Assembly (NCBI RefSeq): GCF_002563895.1
Contig: NZ_PDJB01000001.1
Location: forward strand, 3,951,501 to 4,015,500
From: Pseudomonas lurida
GTDB taxonomy: Bacteria > Pseudomonadota > Gammaproteobacteria > Pseudomonadales > Pseudomonadaceae
Length of the DNA: 64,000 bases
Direction: 5' to 3'
Below, piece after piece: positions 17,376-28,257 of this stretch. Below the pieces are notes generated by a model, which saw only the letters and a list, made by a program, of their open reading frames with translations, was not told the DNA's origin and did not search any database. The translations under genes and the position numbers were made by a program. Within the stretch, counting starts at the first letter, position 1. The number at the start of each line of letters is the position of its first letter.

Positions 17376-18302
17376 TCAGCGAGGCTTGGTCTGAGCCGGG
17401 TCCACCCCATCGAACGGTGCGACACTACTGCCCAACCTCCCCACCTGCTCCTGCAACGCCCGCCCCTCCGCCCGGTTGCGAATGAACCCGGCGCGGGTAA
17501 ACCGTTCCAGGAACGGCACCGGCATGGCCTTGTCAGGCGTCACCGCAGGATGCTCGGCCACCTCCCCAAGCAAGGTGCACGCCGCACTCGGCAGGTGCCG
17601 GGTATTGAGGTCACGGGCCAGTCGGCCTTCCTGCAGCACGATCGCGCGATTAGTCACCCGTTGCAGGTCGGACAAGCGCTGGGAGATGTAGAGGATCGCC
17701 ACGCCCCGTGCGCGCTGGCTGTCGATCAGGCCCAGCAGGCGTTCAGCGTCGGTTTCCGACAAGGCCGCGGTAGGTTCGTCGAGGATCAGCAACTTGGGTT
17801 GCAGGGCAAAGGCGCGGGCCAGTACCAGCAATTGACGGTCTGCCCTATTGAGGCGTTCGACCGGGTGTTGCAGCGGCAGGTCCAGGCCGAGTCCGGCAGC
17901 AATGGCTTCGGCGCGTTGCAGCAGGCTTTTGCGATTGAGCAGGAAATCCGCGTCAGGCAGCCCCAGCTCATCGAGCAACAGGTTCTCTGCCACGCTTAGG
18001 CCAGGAGCGATGGCGTCGTCGGGCTGTTGGTGCACGGCCACGATGCCGACCCGGCGTGCCGACAGCGGCGAGGTGAAGCGTTGACGCTGCCCCTCGACCC
18101 ATAGCTCACCGGCATCCGGCGCAAGGCCGCCGCTGAGGAGCCTGACCAACGTCGATTTGCCCGCCCCCGCCGCACCGAGCAAGGCCACGCCCTCTCCAGG
18201 GTAAATATCCAGGCTCACCTGATCCAGCGCCCGCTGGGTGCCAAAGGTCTTGCACAGGCCAAGCAGGCGGATCAGGGGCTCGGGGACAACCGGGTGGCTC
18301 AT
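17376..18302 (-). CDS. Orphan ABC ATPase, single sugar-type nucleotide-binding domain
   Basis: 308 aa with one nucleotide-binding domain resembling the first half of RbsA-type ATPases: Walker A GAAGAGKST, Q-loop VAVHQQPDDAI, Walker B LLILDEPTAALSETDA, and ILYISQRL in place of the switch His. The signature is degenerate (LNRADRQLLVLARA). The last ~75 residues lack any ABC motif and are Pro/Arg-rich. No permease or binding protein adjoins it, so partner and role are unknown. It ends 3 bp from the convergent arnT stop. Confidence 0.75.
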   Translation of the reverse strand: MSHPVVPEPLIRLLGLCKTFGTQRALDQVSLDIYPGEGVALLGAAGAGKSTLVRLLSGGLAPDAGELWVEGQRQRFTSPLSARRVGIVAVHQQPDDAIAPGLSVAENLLLDELGLPDADFLLNRKSLLQRAEAIAAGLGLDLPLQHPVERLNRADRQLLVLARAFALQPKLLILDEPTAALSETDAERLLGLIDSQRARGVAILYISQRLSDLQRVTNRAIVLQEGRLARDLNTRHLPSAACTLLGEVAEHPAVTPDKAMPVPFLERFTRAGFIRNRAEGRALQEQVGRLGSSVAPFDGVDPAQTKPR

Positions 18303-18622
18303 GGCTAATCTCGAAGGCGCAACGATGACTCATTACAACGCACGATAGCGCTGATTTATTCCGAACAACAATGAGTTAGGCCCTGAATTAAATGCATTAC
18401 CTCATGAACAATCCAATAGCTGGATCGCATAGACGAATTGTTTTGAGTTATAAGGCACTTGACTGCAGTTGGGTGAATGCTTTCAGCACCTTATCGGTGC
18501 CTCCAGCATCCATTGATGCGCAAGAGTTGCCACGGTGGCGCGGGATCGACACCACACGACGAGCATGAACACCTCCCTGCGGCGCCGGCAAGCCGGCGTC
18601 CACACGGGGTGCGTTCCACCGC
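18303..18622. other. Intergenic region between ABC ATPase and NRPS
   Basis: No gene seen. The left part is AT-rich and likely holds the ATPase promoter. A small inverted repeat GCACC-N5-GGTGC lies at 18486-18500 and a CGCCGGC/GCCGGCG repeat at 18583-18598. A CCGCC-TAGA-GGCGG hairpin (18619-18632) straddles the NRPS stop codon. None is followed by a T run on the minus strand, so the NRPS transcript end is not clear. Confidence 0.5.
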
Positions 18623-21600
18623 CTAGAGGCGGCGCCGGCGGTTAAGCTGAGGGATCGCAGCCTGGGGGACCTCCACGCGCGGCACATGCGTCGCCGTTTG
18701 CGCAGCCAGCTGTGCCAGGGTGGGATGACTGAACAACATCCGCGCATCCACCTCCAACCCGGCCTTGCGCATCCGCGCCACCAGGTTAACCGCCAGCAAT
18801 GAATGCCCGCCCAGTTCAAAGAAGTGGTCATGCCGCCCGACCCGTTCGAGCTTCAACACCTCGGCCCAGACCCCGGCCATCAAGGTTTCCACGTCCCCGA
18901 CCGGCGCTGCATAGGCACGGCTCACCACCGACTCCAACCCCGGCTCCGGCAATGCCTTGCGATCAAGCTTGCCCGCAGGGTTGAGGGGCAATGCATCAAG
19001 CTGCACAAAGGCTGCGGGCACCATGTACTCCGGCAATTGCGCCAACACATGGGTGCGCAGCGCTTCCAGGCTCGGCGCCTCTGCACGCACGGTGAAATAG
19101 GCCACCAAGCGCTCATCGCGAATCAACACCGCCACTTCACGCAATGCCGGGTGCGCCGCCAGGCGTGATTCTATTTCTCCCAGCTCCAGGCGCACGCCGC
19201 GCAGTTTGACCTGGAAGTCGTTGCGCCCGAGGAACTCCAGGTTGCCATCCGGCAGATAACGCACCAGGTCACCGGTGCGGTACAGCCGATCCCCTTGCAC
19301 AAACGGGCTGACGATAAAACGTTCGGCCGTCATCTGTTCCAGCCCAAGGTAACCACGGGCAACCCCAACACCGCCGATATGCAACTGGCCGCTCACGCCC
19401 ATCGGCACGGGTGCATCGTGCTCGTCCAGCACATACAAGCGCGTGTTGGTGATCGCCCGCCCAATCGGCAATTGCAGCGCAGGCACCGCCGCGCCGGGTT
19501 CCAGGGTCCAGGCGCTGCTGTCCACCGTGGCCTCGGTGGGGCCGTAGACGTTATGCAGGCGCACCTTGGGCAAGCGCTTCTGCACACCCCGGGCCAGGAC
19601 TTCGGTGAGTTCGCCGCCGCCGCACAACACATCGGTGAGGCTGGTGCACAGGGCCGACTCTTCCAATTCAAGGAACTGCTGCAGCATCGCCGGCACAAAC
19701 TTGATCACCGTGATCTGCTGCTCGCGAATCACCTGCGCCAGGTAGGCAGGCTCGCGATGACCATCGGGCCGCGCCAGGACCAAGCGCATGCCGTTGGTGA
19801 GTGGCCAGAACAGCTCCCACACCGAACCGTCGAAACTGAACGGCGCCCGTTGCAACAGCGCGCCGCCTTCGGCATTGGGGCACAGCCGAGAGCCCCAGTG
19901 CATCAGGTTGCCGAGGCCGCGATGTTCGATCATCACCCCCTTGGGTGTACCGGTGGACCCTGAGGTGTACATGACGTAAGCCAGGTTGTCGGCGCCCAAG
20001 CCCGGCACCCGCGGATTGCCGATGGGCGCCTGGCTCCAGCCACAGTGGTCGAAGTCGATCACCGGGATCGACACCTCGCCAGGCACGTCACGGGTCGCGG
20101 CGTGTACCAGCAACGCAACCGGTTGGCTGTCGCGGAGCATGTACGCCAGGCGCTCGCGCGGGTAGCCAGGGTCCAGCGGCACATAGGCGCCGCCGGCCTT
20201 GAGGATGGCCAGCAGGCCCACCACCAGGTCCAGCCCACGCTCGACACACAGCGCCACGCGGGCGTCCGGCTGTACGCCGCGTTCGCGCAGGTGGAAGGCC
20301 AGTCTGTTGGCGCGCTCGTTGAGTTCGCGGTACGTCAGTTGCAACGCGCCGGCCTGCACAGCCACGGCGTGCGGGATATGCCGCGCGTGGGCTTCGAACA
20401 ACGCCTGCACGGTGAGGGTCTCGGGGTAGTCGGTTTGCGTGGCGTTGAAGTCCACCAGCAAGGTGTTCAATTCGCTGGCGGGCAGCACCTGCACCTCACG
20501 CAACGGCCGTTGCGGCGCCTGCTCCAAAGCGTCCGCCAGGTTGATCAGCACGGTTTCGAGGTAGTCCAGCAAACGCTCGGCGCCGACCTTGCGCGGGGCC
20601 TTGGCCTTGAGGCGAAAACCGCTGGCGCTGTCGTCCACGGTCAACATCAGCGGGTAGCTGAGAATGTCCTCGCTGCTGAGCAAGGCAATGCCCGGTACCA
20701 GGGTGAGGTCGCGCTCGGTGTCGGTATGCCGGTAGTTGAGCAGGCTGTTGAACAATGGCGAGGCGCTGCTGCAGCGTTGGGCCAGCGCAAGGGAGGCCTG
20801 TTCATGGGCAAGCAACGCGCTAAGTTGGGTGTGGGTGTGCATGAGCGCATCGGCCACCGTTCGTCCGGCCAGGCGCACCCGCAGCGGCAGCGTGTTGATG
20901 AACATGCCCAAGGCCCGGTCGGCGCCCTCGCCCGCCAGCAAACGGCCGAGCAGCACGGTGCCGAACAGCACATCGTCGCGGCCTGCGACACGGCTGAGCA
21001 CCTGGGCCCAGGCCAGATGGAACAGGCTGGCGGCGCTCACGCCCATGCCGCGCGCCTGGGTCCGCAAGCGCTGATTGAGAGCGTCGCTCAGCCCACGCTC
21101 GGCCTCATCGGTCTGTGCGCGGTCCGCCTGGCGCTCCGGCAGCGCGAAGGCCAGCGTCGGCTCGTCCACATCCCCCAACTGTGCGCGGAAAAACGCTTCA
21201 TGCCCTGCCTGTCGCGCCGGGGAACGGGCTTGCACCACGACATTGCGATACGGCACCGGCACCGGCAGTTGAGCCTGTTGGCCGAGCAAGTGGGCGCGAA
21301 TTTCCTGCATCAGGATCGTGGTCGAGGTGGCGTCGTTGACCAAGTGATGGAAACGCAGCCGGGCAACCCAGCGTGGGTGCTGCGGCTCCTCGGCATAGTC
21401 CAGGGCCATCAGCGGCGCCTGGCGCAAGTCCAGCGGTGCATGGCCATCGCGCAGCGGTTCGACGCGCAAGTGCGCCTGGCGCCACACTACCTGCATGGGC
21501 TGCTCCAGGGCCTCCCACGCCAGGCTGGTACGCAGGATGTCGTGGCGGTTGATCACCTGCTGCAGGGCCTGGGCGAACGCGTCCAACTGCTCGCGCCGCG

Positions 21601-24600
21601 CAAAGCTGAACAGTGCCTGTTGTTGATAGGGATCACGCGCATCGGTGAGGTGATGGAAGAGCAACCCTTCCTGCAACGGCGCCAACGGGTAGATGTCCTG
21701 TATGTTGGCCGCGCCGCCGGGAATGCTGGCAGCGATCAGGTCCAGGCTGGCGGGGTCCAGTTCGGCCAGGTCCGCCTCATCTACATCGCTGTATTCACTC
21801 GCCGCCGCCAAGGCCGCCAGGGTCGGCTGGCCAAACAGCACCTGCACGTCGGCGCGCAGCCCGACCTGGCGCATGCGCTGCACCAGTTGCACCGCCAGCA
21901 GCGAATGCCCGCCGAGTTCAAAGAAGTGGTCGTGACGCCCAACCTGATGCACGTGCAACAGCTCGGCCCAAATCTGCGCGAGTAGGCTTTCCACCCCAGC
22001 GTGCGGCGCTTCATACAGGCGAGTGACGAAGGCGTCCTGGGCCGGTGCCGGCAACGCCTTGCGGTCGAGCTTGCCGTTGGCGGTCAAGGGCAGCGCCTCC
22101 AGTGGCTGGTAGGCGGCCGGCAGCATGTAGGCGGGCAACGAGGCTTGCAGGTGGGCGCGCAGGGCCTCGACCTGCACGGCTTCGCGCGGGACGAACCAGG
22201 CGAGCAACTGCCCTTCGCGCGACTGCACCACGGCTTCCTGGACGTGCGGGTGAGTGGCCAGGGCGGATTCGATTTCGCCCAGTTCGATGCGCACGCCACG
22301 GATTTTCACCTGGTCGTCATTGCGGCCCAGGTATTCGAGGTTGCCATCCGGCAGCCAGCGCACCAGGTCGCCGGTGCGGTACATACGGCCCTGTGCGAAC
22401 GGGTCGTCGAGGAAACGCTCGGCGCTGAGTTCGGGGCGATTGAGATAACCCCGCGCTACACCTTTGCCACCGACGTACAACTCCCCCGCGACACCAATGG
22501 GCACTGGCCGTTGCTGGGCGTCCAGCACGTACACGCAGGCATTGGCGATAGGTGCGCCGATATGCAGCGGCGCGCCCACCTGCATACGGCCGGAGGTGGC
22601 AACCACAGTGGCTTCGGTGGGGCCATAGTTGTTGATCACCGCGAAAGACTGCGCCTGGGGGAAGGAACGCAGGCGGTCGCCGCCGATCAGCAGGGTGCGC
22701 AGGGTCGGGTGTTGCAGGCCCTGGCTGAACGCGTATTCGGCCACGGGGGTCGGCAGGAAGCACACGTCCAGCGGCTGCTTGCGCCACCAACCGAGCAACG
22801 CGTCGAGGTCTTCGGCGCCGTCATGGGCGGGCGGCAGGTGCAGCGTCGCGCCCACGCACAACGCCGGCCAGACTTCCCAGGCCATCGCGTCAAAACCAAA
22901 GCCGGCGACACTGGCCGTGTGGCTGCCGGCATGCAGGTCGAAGGCCTGGCAGTGCCAATCCACCAGGTTCGAGACGGTGTGGTGCTCGACCATCACGCCC
23001 TTGGGCAGGCCGGTCGAGCCGGAGGTGTAGATCACGTAGGCAAGGTGGGATGGGCTGACCGAGACGCGGGGGTTGGTGCCCAGGTGAAAGGTTGGGCGGT
23101 CGAGTTGAATCACCGGCACATCCAATGGCGGCAAGCGCTGCACCAATTCGTGCTGGGTCAACACCACGACCGGCTCGCTGTCCTGTAGCAAGTAGTTCAG
23201 GCGTTCGGCGGGATGAGCCGGGTCAACCGGTACGTAGCAGGCACCGGACTTTAGAATCGCCAGCAACCCCACCAGCGTGTCCAGCCCCCGCCGCGCCAGT
23301 ATCACCACACGGTCGTCCGGCTGTACCCCTCGCTCCAGCAGTTGGTGGGCCAGGGCGTTGGCCTGCTGGTTGAGTTGGGCATAGGTCAGTTGCCGGCCCT
23401 GATGCTCCGCCGCCACCGCGTCCGGCGTGCGCGCGGCCTGGCCTTCGATGCGCGCGTGCAGGGTTTGCGGTTGCGCGTTGGGCTGGGCGGTAGCGTTCCA
23501 GTGTTGCAACTGGGCTTTTTCGGCGGGCGTTACCAGGGAAAAGTCGCAGATCTTCAGTGTGGTGTCTTCCAGCCCCTGCTCCAGCAGCCAGGTAAAGCGC
23601 TGCGTCAGGGCGAGCACTTCGTCGTGCTGGAAGTACGCTTCGTTGTAGACGCAATGCAGGCAGGCAGTGTCCTGATAGCGGTTGCTGCGCAGGTGGATAG
23701 CCAAAGGCAGCGGCTCATGGTGGTTGGACACCTTGATCGCACGGGCCTCAGTGGTGCCGTAGCGCAGTTCATGGTCGTCCTGCTCGAAGGACACCGACAG
23801 GTCGAACAACTGCCCGCGATCGCTGCGGCGCAGGCCCAGCTCACGGTTCATCTCGCTGAGCGGGAAACGCTGATGGCGGAAGTCCTGCTTGAGCTGGTCA
23901 CGCACCCCGCGCACCAAGGCGCTGAACGACAACTGTTCATCGAACTGCAGACGTACCGCGCTGACCTGGGTAAACAGCCCGACGGTAGAACGGAACCGCG
24001 CATTGGAACGGTTGAGAATCGGCAGCCCCACCACCCAGTCCTGACGCTGGGCCGTGCGGGTGAAATACACGTGCATCGCCGCCAGCAACACATGAAACGC
24101 CGACGCCTGGTAACGGTTGGCCACGTGCTCCATGCGGTTGAGCAGTGCCACCGGAAACGCTTGCGCCAGGGTATTACTGGGGGCCTTGGCGGTGTGCCGT
24201 GGGGTCAGCAATGGCTCCGGAAGTACCCGGTATTTGTCCAGCCAGTAGGCCCGGTCGCGGGCATAGCGGGCCGAGGCTTGATAGCGCGTGTCCGTGTCGA
24301 TGAAGTCGATGTAGGACGGTGCCAGCGGCTCGGATGGCCGGCCTTGTTCCAGGTCCGTGTACAGCCGGGCAAGCGACTGCAGCATCTGGCCAAAGCCCCA
24401 TCCATCGAGAATCAGGTGGTGGGCCTGGGTGCCGAGGCGGTAGTGATGGGTATCGAGCTTGACCAGGAAGAAGCGGAACAGCGGCGCGCCCTGCATTGCA
24501 AAAGGCAACGCCATTTGCGCCTGCATCAGGGCGAGGCTTTCGGCGTGTGGGTCGGGCACTGCGCAAACATCATGCAGCGCGAGGTCAACGGCCAACGTGG

Positions 24601-24844
24601 CGGCGAAGGTCTGCCTGGGCAGGCCATCGGCATCGCTGTACAGGTGCGTGCGCAAGGCGTCGTGCTTGGCCACCAGTTGCTCGAGGGCACGCTGCATGAG
24701 GCCGGGGTCGATGGCGCCGGCGAAATCCACATAGCCGCCGATATTGTACAGCGGTGAGTCGCCCACGCGCAGTTGGTCGAGCCAGATGTCCTGTTGGGCA
24801 GCGGTGAGGGGGAAGCTGGCCGGCAGGCGGGTGGAATGCTTCAT
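18623..24844 (-). CDS. Two-module NRPS without thioesterase, lipopeptide-initiating type (ViscA/MassA-like)
   Basis: 2073 aa from ATG 24844, behind the ribosome binding site AGAAGGA. Order: C1 (1-440, starter-type opening, HHLILDG at ~142), A1 (455-960), T1 (LGGHSLL, Ser981), C2 (1045-1460, HHLVNDA at ~1166), A2 (1480-1975), T2 (Ser2015), then only 58 residues and no thioesterase. The A1 pocket read by alignment to GrsA is D-A-W-F-L-G-N-V-V-K, the classic leucine code. A2 reads D-G-W-K-L-G-V-V-D-K; the Lys suggests an acidic residue (Glu or Asp). C2 opens [19 protein letters not shown], like dual condensation/epimerisation domains. The product must pass to further NRPS proteins encoded elsewhere, as in the viscosin and massetolide systems. 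Confidence 0.88.
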   Translation of the reverse strand: MKHSTRLPASFPLTAAQQDIWLDQLRVGDSPLYNIGGYVDFAGAIDPGLMQRALEQLVAKHDALRTHLYSDADGLPRQTFAATLAVDLALHDVCAVPDPHAESLALMQAQMALPFAMQGAPLFRFFLVKLDTHHYRLGTQAHHLILDGWGFGQMLQSLARLYTDLEQGRPSEPLAPSYIDFIDTDTRYQASARYARDRAYWLDKYRVLPEPLLTPRHTAKAPSNTLAQAFPVALLNRMEHVANRYQASAFHVLLAAMHVYFTRTAQRQDWVVGLPILNRSNARFRSTVGLFTQVSAVRLQFDEQLSFSALVRGVRDQLKQDFRHQRFPLSEMNRELGLRRSDRGQLFDLSVSFEQDDHELRYGTTEARAIKVSNHHEPLPLAIHLRSNRYQDTACLHCVYNEAYFQHDEVLALTQRFTWLLEQGLEDTTLKICDFSLVTPAEKAQLQHWNATAQPNAQPQTLHARIEGQAARTPDAVAAEHQGRQLTYAQLNQQANALAHQLLERGVQPDDRVVILARRGLDTLVGLLAILKSGACYVPVDPAHPAERLNYLLQDSEPVVVLTQHELVQRLPPLDVPVIQLDRPTFHLGTNPRVSVSPSHLAYVIYTSGSTGLPKGVMVEHHTVSNLVDWHCQAFDLHAGSHTASVAGFGFDAMAWEVWPALCVGATLHLPPAHDGAEDLDALLGWWRKQPLDVCFLPTPVAEYAFSQGLQHPTLRTLLIGGDRLRSFPQAQSFAVINNYGPTEATVVATSGRMQVGAPLHIGAPIANACVYVLDAQQRPVPIGVAGELYVGGKGVARGYLNRPELSAERFLDDPFAQGRMYRTGDLVRWLPDGNLEYLGRNDDQVKIRGVRIELGEIESALATHPHVQEAVVQSREGQLLAWFVPREAVQVEALRAHLQASLPAYMLPAAYQPLEALPLTANGKLDRKALPAPAQDAFVTRLYEAPHAGVESLLAQIWAELLHVHQVGRHDHFFELGGHSLLAVQLVQRMRQVGLRADVQVLFGQPTLAALAAASEYSDVDEADLAELDPASLDLIAASIPGGAANIQDIYPLAPLQEGLLFHHLTDARDPYQQQALFSFARREQLDAFAQALQQVINRHDILRTSLAWEALEQPMQVVWRQAHLRVEPLRDGHAPLDLRQAPLMALDYAEEPQHPRWVARLRFHHLVNDATSTTILMQEIRAHLLGQQAQLPVPVPYRNVVVQARSPARQAGHEAFFRAQLGDVDEPTLAFALPERQADRAQTDEAERGLSDALNQRLRTQARGMGVSAASLFHLAWAQVLSRVAGRDDVLFGTVLLGRLLAGEGADRALGMFINTLPLRVRLAGRTVADALMHTHTQLSALLAHEQASLALAQRCSSASPLFNSLLNYRHTDTERDLTLVPGIALLSSEDILSYPLMLTVDDSASGFRLKAKAPRKVGAERLLDYLETVLINLADALEQAPQRPLREVQVLPASELNTLLVDFNATQTDYPETLTVQALFEAHARHIPHAVAVQAGALQLTYRELNERANRLAFHLRERGVQPDARVALCVERGLDLVVGLLAILKAGGAYVPLDPGYPRERLAYMLRDSQPVALLVHAATRDVPGEVSIPVIDFDHCGWSQAPIGNPRVPGLGADNLAYVMYTSGSTGTPKGVMIEHRGLGNLMHWGSRLCPNAEGGALLQRAPFSFDGSVWELFWPLTNGMRLVLARPDGHREPAYLAQVIREQQITVIKFVPAMLQQFLELEESALCTSLTDVLCGGGELTEVLARGVQKRLPKVRLHNVYGPTEATVDSSAWTLEPGAAVPALQLPIGRAITNTRLYVLDEHDAPVPMGVSGQLHIGGVGVARGYLGLEQMTAERFIVSPFVQGDRLYRTGDLVRYLPDGNLEFLGRNDFQVKLRGVRLELGEIESRLAAHPALREVAVLIRDERLVAYFTVRAEAPSLEALRTHVLAQLPEYMVPAAFVQLDALPLNPAGKLDRKALPEPGLESVVSRAYAAPVGDVETLMAGVWAEVLKLERVGRHDHFFELGGHSLLAVNLVARMRKAGLEVDARMLFSHPTLAQLAAQTATHVPRVEVPQAAIPQLNRRRRL

Positions 24845-25326
24845 AAGATCCTTCTCATGGGGGTCAGGCACTGGCCGCGCAGGGAGGCCCATTACGACGA
24901 ATGGGCCGGATTGGAGCATGGGGGCCAGGGGCTGTCTGTCACCCTAAACCCGGACATCCCCGGGCGAAAACAGGCTTGGCTGGGGGTTCAGTGCTGAAAC
25001 GATTAAAGAGGTGTAGGACATTGACTATATTTGACCGATGTCGGATTTGATCGGCCTCGTTTGGAATTATTTTTTTCCTTTATTTATCAGATGTTTAATT
25101 AATTTATCGGGCATTTCCTGAATTATTTTGGCCGGAATTGCCTCTCAGAAACGTCGAATTAATGACGTGGTTTTTATGGCACGTTGTGTCCCTCGTTTCC
25201 GCTACATACGTAGGAACAATCCCCTGGCTAAATGCAATCTCGAGTACCGACTCTGGTGTGTGAGCAAAGGATCGCCCCCGCAGAGGCCCAGGGAATCTGT
25301 TGACGGTTTTCGACATCAAGGATGAG
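24845..25326. other. Divergent promoter region between NRPS and luxR
   Basis: 482 bp without a convincing gene. The stretch 25060-25130 is strongly AT-rich. TTGAC occurs twice in ATTGACTATATTTGACC (25019-25035) and CCGA-TG-TCGG (25035-25044) is a short palindrome. No lux-type 20-bp palindrome was identified. The Rsm-type site at its right end is listed separately. Confidence 0.5.
25316..25325 (+). promoter_or_regulatory. RsmA/RsmE-type site over the luxR ribosome binding site
   Basis: UCAAGGAUGA fits the Rsm consensus (A/U)CANGGANG(U/A) at every position and contains the AAGGA that should serve the ATG at 25327. Binding would block translation of the regulator, placing the NRPS under Gac/Rsm control. 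Confidence 0.6.
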
Positions 25327-26127
25327 ATGGCTATGAGTTTGACCAGCAGTATTGCCAACACGGAAAGCCCTAATTTCTACGCTGAAATGGGCGAGTTGAT
25401 TGCCAACAGTGGCCACGCGGACTTTGCCGCACACATGCTGCACCTGGTGGACAAGTGGGTACCTATCCACCTGGTGGACCTCAGCGAATGGACCCTCGAC
25501 GAGCTGCGCAACCGCGTGCTCGATATCAAGCTGTTGGGCAGCGCCGGCGAGAAGCAGGACCTGCCGCCGCCCCTGACCCTGAACTCGATGGACGACCACC
25601 CGCTGCTGCGGGACATCCTCGGCATGCAGGACCCGCTGCTGATCCAGCTCAAAGCCAAGGCCAAGAGCCTGTACCCTCGCGGCACGTCGCACCAGTGCAA
25701 CCTGGTATCACGCCAGGGCAACCGACGCTGTGTGATTTCGTTTTATCGACCGCCCAACCATCGCGGGTTTTCGCTGGCCGAGCTGTCGTTTCTCAAGTGC
25801 CTGTCGGACACCCTGCTGCCGCTGATCGAATGCCACGCCCAAAGCCTGCGCCAGGCACCCCATACCGAGGTCGAACCGGCCCACACCTTGCTGGAGCAAT
25901 CCCAATTGCAGCGTGAGTTCTACAAGCGCCTGTCCCTGGGCGACATCACCCTGTCGGCACGCGAGCAAGAGGTGTGCCTTGGCCTGTTGACCGGGGGCAC
26001 CGTGCCGCAGATGGCGCAGAAGCTCAGCGTGAAAAACAGCTCCATCGAAACCTACCTCAAGCGCGCCGCTGCCAAGCTCGGCGTGAGTGGCCGGCATGGC
26101 CTGGCCAAATGGATGATCGGCGCCTGA
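25327..26127 (+). CDS. LuxR-family transcriptional regulator of the lipopeptide locus
   Basis: 266 aa from ATG 25327, the start best placed behind AAGGA; a TTG 27 bp upstream is less likely. A C-terminal LuxR-type HTH lies at about 200-262 ([20 protein letters not shown] with [18 protein letters not shown]). The N-terminal 190 residues show no clear autoinducer-binding motif. It is divergent from the NRPS and overlaps the NodT gene by one base (TGATG). The position matches the LuxR regulators (ViscAR/MassAR type) that flank Pseudomonas lipopeptide NRPS genes. Confidence 0.85.
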   Translation: MAMSLTSSIANTESPNFYAEMGELIANSGHADFAAHMLHLVDKWVPIHLVDLSEWTLDELRNRVLDIKLLGSAGEKQDLPPPLTLNSMDDHPLLRDILGMQDPLLIQLKAKAKSLYPRGTSHQCNLVSRQGNRRCVISFYRPPNHRGFSLAELSFLKCLSDTLLPLIECHAQSLRQAPHTEVEPAHTLLEQSQLQREFYKRLSLGDITLSAREQEVCLGLLTGGTVPQMAQKLSVKNSSIETYLKRAAAKLGVSGRHGLAKWMIGA

Positions 26128-27569
26128 TGAACAAAATGTGCACCTTGGCGATAGCATCGATGCTCAGCGGTTGCTCGTTGATCCCGGACTATCAACGGCC
26201 GCCGGCCCCGGTACCGGCACAGTATCCCCAAGACGGTGTGTACGCACTGGCGCAGTCCGGCACGTCGGACTGGCAGGCATTGTTCCATGACCCGGCGCTG
26301 CAACAGTTGATTCGCGATGCCCTGGTCAACAACCGTGACCTGCGGGTAGCGGCGTTGAACGTCGAAGCGTTCCAGGCGCAGTACCGTATCCAGCGCGCGG
26401 ATCTGTTCCCGGCCGTGTCCGCCACCGGGGCCGGTCAACGCCGGCGGTTACCGGGGGATGTGAACGGCACCGGCAAGCCCGCCATCACCTCCAGCTACTC
26501 TGCGACCCTGGGGGTCAGCGCCTACGAACTGGATTTTTTTGGCCGCGTACGCAGCCTCGGCGAACAGGCCATGCTCACCTACCTGGGCACCGAAGAGGCC
26601 CGGCGTAGCGCGCAACTGAGCCTGGTGGCGAATGTCGCCAATGCTTATCTCACCTGGCGCGCCGATCAGGAACTGCTGGCCCTGGCCGGCCAAACCCTGG
26701 TGGCCAACGAGCACAGCCTGCGCCTCACCCGTCGCAGCAAAACCGCGGGTAAAGCCTCGGCACTCGATGTGGTGCAGGCCCGCACCAGTGTCGAAAGCAC
26801 CCGCGCCAGCGTGGCCCGCTACGAGCGCCAGGTAGCCCAGGACCTCAACAACCTGACCCTGCTGGTAGGCGGCCCGGTGGATGAAAAACTCCCCGCCCGC
26901 CCACTCGCGGCTGACTGGGTGGCGCGCGTGCCAGCGGGCCTGCCCTCGGACCTGCTGCAACGCCGCCCGGACATCCTCCAGGCCGAGTATCAACTGCGCG
27001 CCGCCAACGCCAATATCGGTGCGGCACGCGCTGCGTTTTTCCCTTCCGTGAGCCTCACCGCCAACGCCGGCAGTGCCAGCACGCAATTGTCAGGCCTGTT
27101 CAAGGGTGGCTCGGGTAGCTGGACGTTCCAGCCGCAGATCAACCTGCCAATTTTCAACGCCGGCAGCCTGCGCGCGAGTCTCGACTACGCCAAGCTGCAA
27201 AAAGACATCAGCGTGGCGCAGTACGAAAAATCGATCCAGACCGCCTTCCAGGAAGTTGCCGATGGGCTGGCGGCGCGGCAGACCTTCATCGACCAGCTGC
27301 AGGCACAACAGGATTTTGTGGCCGCCAACCAGCAGTATTACGACCTGGCCGAACACCGCTACCGCAGCGGTGTCGATAGCAACCTCACCTTCCTGGACGC
27401 ACAGCGGGCGCTGTTCAGCTCGCAACAGGCGCTGATCGTCGACCGCCTGGCGCAGTTAGTCGCGGAGGTGAATTTGTATACGGCGCTGGGGGGCGCATGG
27501 GCAGAGGGCGCCACGTCCCCAGTGACGAGCAGGCTTGCCACACAAAACCCGCTTGCTTCAGGTTTTTAG
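26127..27569 (+). CDS. NodT/OprM-family outer-membrane efflux lipoprotein
   Basis: 480 aa. Start [22 protein letters not shown] contains a lipobox (LSGC), then the usual [10 protein letters not shown] linker and two OEP repeats ([40 protein letters not shown]). The [35 protein letters not shown] motif is diagnostic of the NodT family (here given in parts: [20 protein letters not shown]). Translationally coupled to luxR. It likely provides the outer-membrane channel for lipopeptide export, with the inner-membrane MacAB-type parts elsewhere. Confidence 0.88.
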   Translation: MNKMCTLAIASMLSGCSLIPDYQRPPAPVPAQYPQDGVYALAQSGTSDWQALFHDPALQQLIRDALVNNRDLRVAALNVEAFQAQYRIQRADLFPAVSATGAGQRRRLPGDVNGTGKPAITSSYSATLGVSAYELDFFGRVRSLGEQAMLTYLGTEEARRSAQLSLVANVANAYLTWRADQELLALAGQTLVANEHSLRLTRRSKTAGKASALDVVQARTSVESTRASVARYERQVAQDLNNLTLLVGGPVDEKLPARPLAADWVARVPAGLPSDLLQRRPDILQAEYQLRAANANIGAARAAFFPSVSLTANAGSASTQLSGLFKGGSGSWTFQPQINLPIFNAGSLRASLDYAKLQKDISVAQYEKSIQTAFQEVADGLAARQTFIDQLQAQQDFVAANQQYYDLAEHRYRSGVDSNLTFLDAQRALFSSQQALIVDRLAQLVAEVNLYTALGGAWAEGATSPVTSRLATQNPLASGF

Positions 27570-27575
27570 TGCTAG

Positions 27576-27980
27576 TCAAACTTGTGGAATAACCGCCTCC
27601 GCCTCAATTTCAATCAACCACTGCGGCAACGACAATCCGCTGACGAGTATCCACGAAGACGGCGGCGGGTTGTGCGGGAAACGCTCACGCAACGCCTGCG
27701 CGATCGGCTCCTGCTGGTCACGGGCCGACTCGACGATATACAACCGCAGCATGATCACATGGGACAGGTCCCCCTCGACCTCGGCCAGGACCTTTTCGAT
27801 ATTGTCCAAGGCGGTGGCGGTCTGCTCGGCAATGCCAGGGCCGAAGGTGCGTTCGTCCGCATCCACGCCCACCTGCCCGGAAAGCAGGATGCGTCGGCCT
27901 TCCGGGACTTCAAGGGCCTGGCTGAAGCCGTACTGCAGGGAGTTGAATACCGTTGCGGGATTGATGACCTTTCGCTGCAT
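27576..27980 (-). CDS. RidA/YjgF-family protein
   Basis: 134 aa from MQRKVINPATVFNSLQYGFS, giving the normal RidA length; the longer open frame adds an unrelated N-terminus. Family features are RRILLSGQVGVDADE, ATALDNIEKVLAEVEGDLSHVI and the C-terminal IEIEAEAVIP with the conserved Glu. RidA proteins hydrolyse reactive imine/enamine intermediates. Convergent with the NodT gene, 6 bp apart. Specific role unknown. Confidence 0.8.
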   Translation of the reverse strand: MQRKVINPATVFNSLQYGFSQALEVPEGRRILLSGQVGVDADERTFGPGIAEQTATALDNIEKVLAEVEGDLSHVIMLRLYIVESARDQQEPIAQALRERFPHNPPPSSWILVSGLSLPQWLIEIEAEAVIPQV

Positions 27981-28108
27981 GACGCGTCCTTGTTGTCCGT
28001 GGGAAAACAAGCCTAACCCAAAGGCATCGCTCAATCTGACGGTTCAACATCCCGCAACATATCGGGCTCGAGTGACCACCGGACGCGGCGCAATGGGGCA
28101 GTGACCTT

Positions 28109-28198
28109 GTGGGAGCCGGGCTTGCCCGCGATAGCGGCGTGCCAGGCGACAGCAATGCCGGCTGACACGCCGTCATCGCAGGCAAGCCAGCTCCCACA
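28109..28198. repeat. REP doublet (REPIN-like)
   Basis: GTGGGAGCCGGGCTTGCCCG (28109-28128) faces its near inverse CAGGCAAGCCAGCTCCCAC (28179-28197), with GGCGTGCCAGGC and TGACACGCC pairing inside. It occupies the gap between the RidA and PNPOx-like genes. Confidence 0.75.
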
Positions 28199-28257
28199 TT
28201 GGATCTGCGTGATGACCAAGCGGGTGTTCCCGAATGCCTACTGCGGCCCGAGTCAGC

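Noticed and set aside
18583..18598. CGCCGGC/GCCGGCG repeat as NRPS terminator
   Set aside because: Two-base loop and no T-run on the minus strand; cannot be supported as a terminator.
20045..21985. 646-codon plus-strand frame inside the NRPS
   Set aside because: Antisense to the condensation and adenylation domains, Gln/His/Arg-rich without domains; shadow frame.
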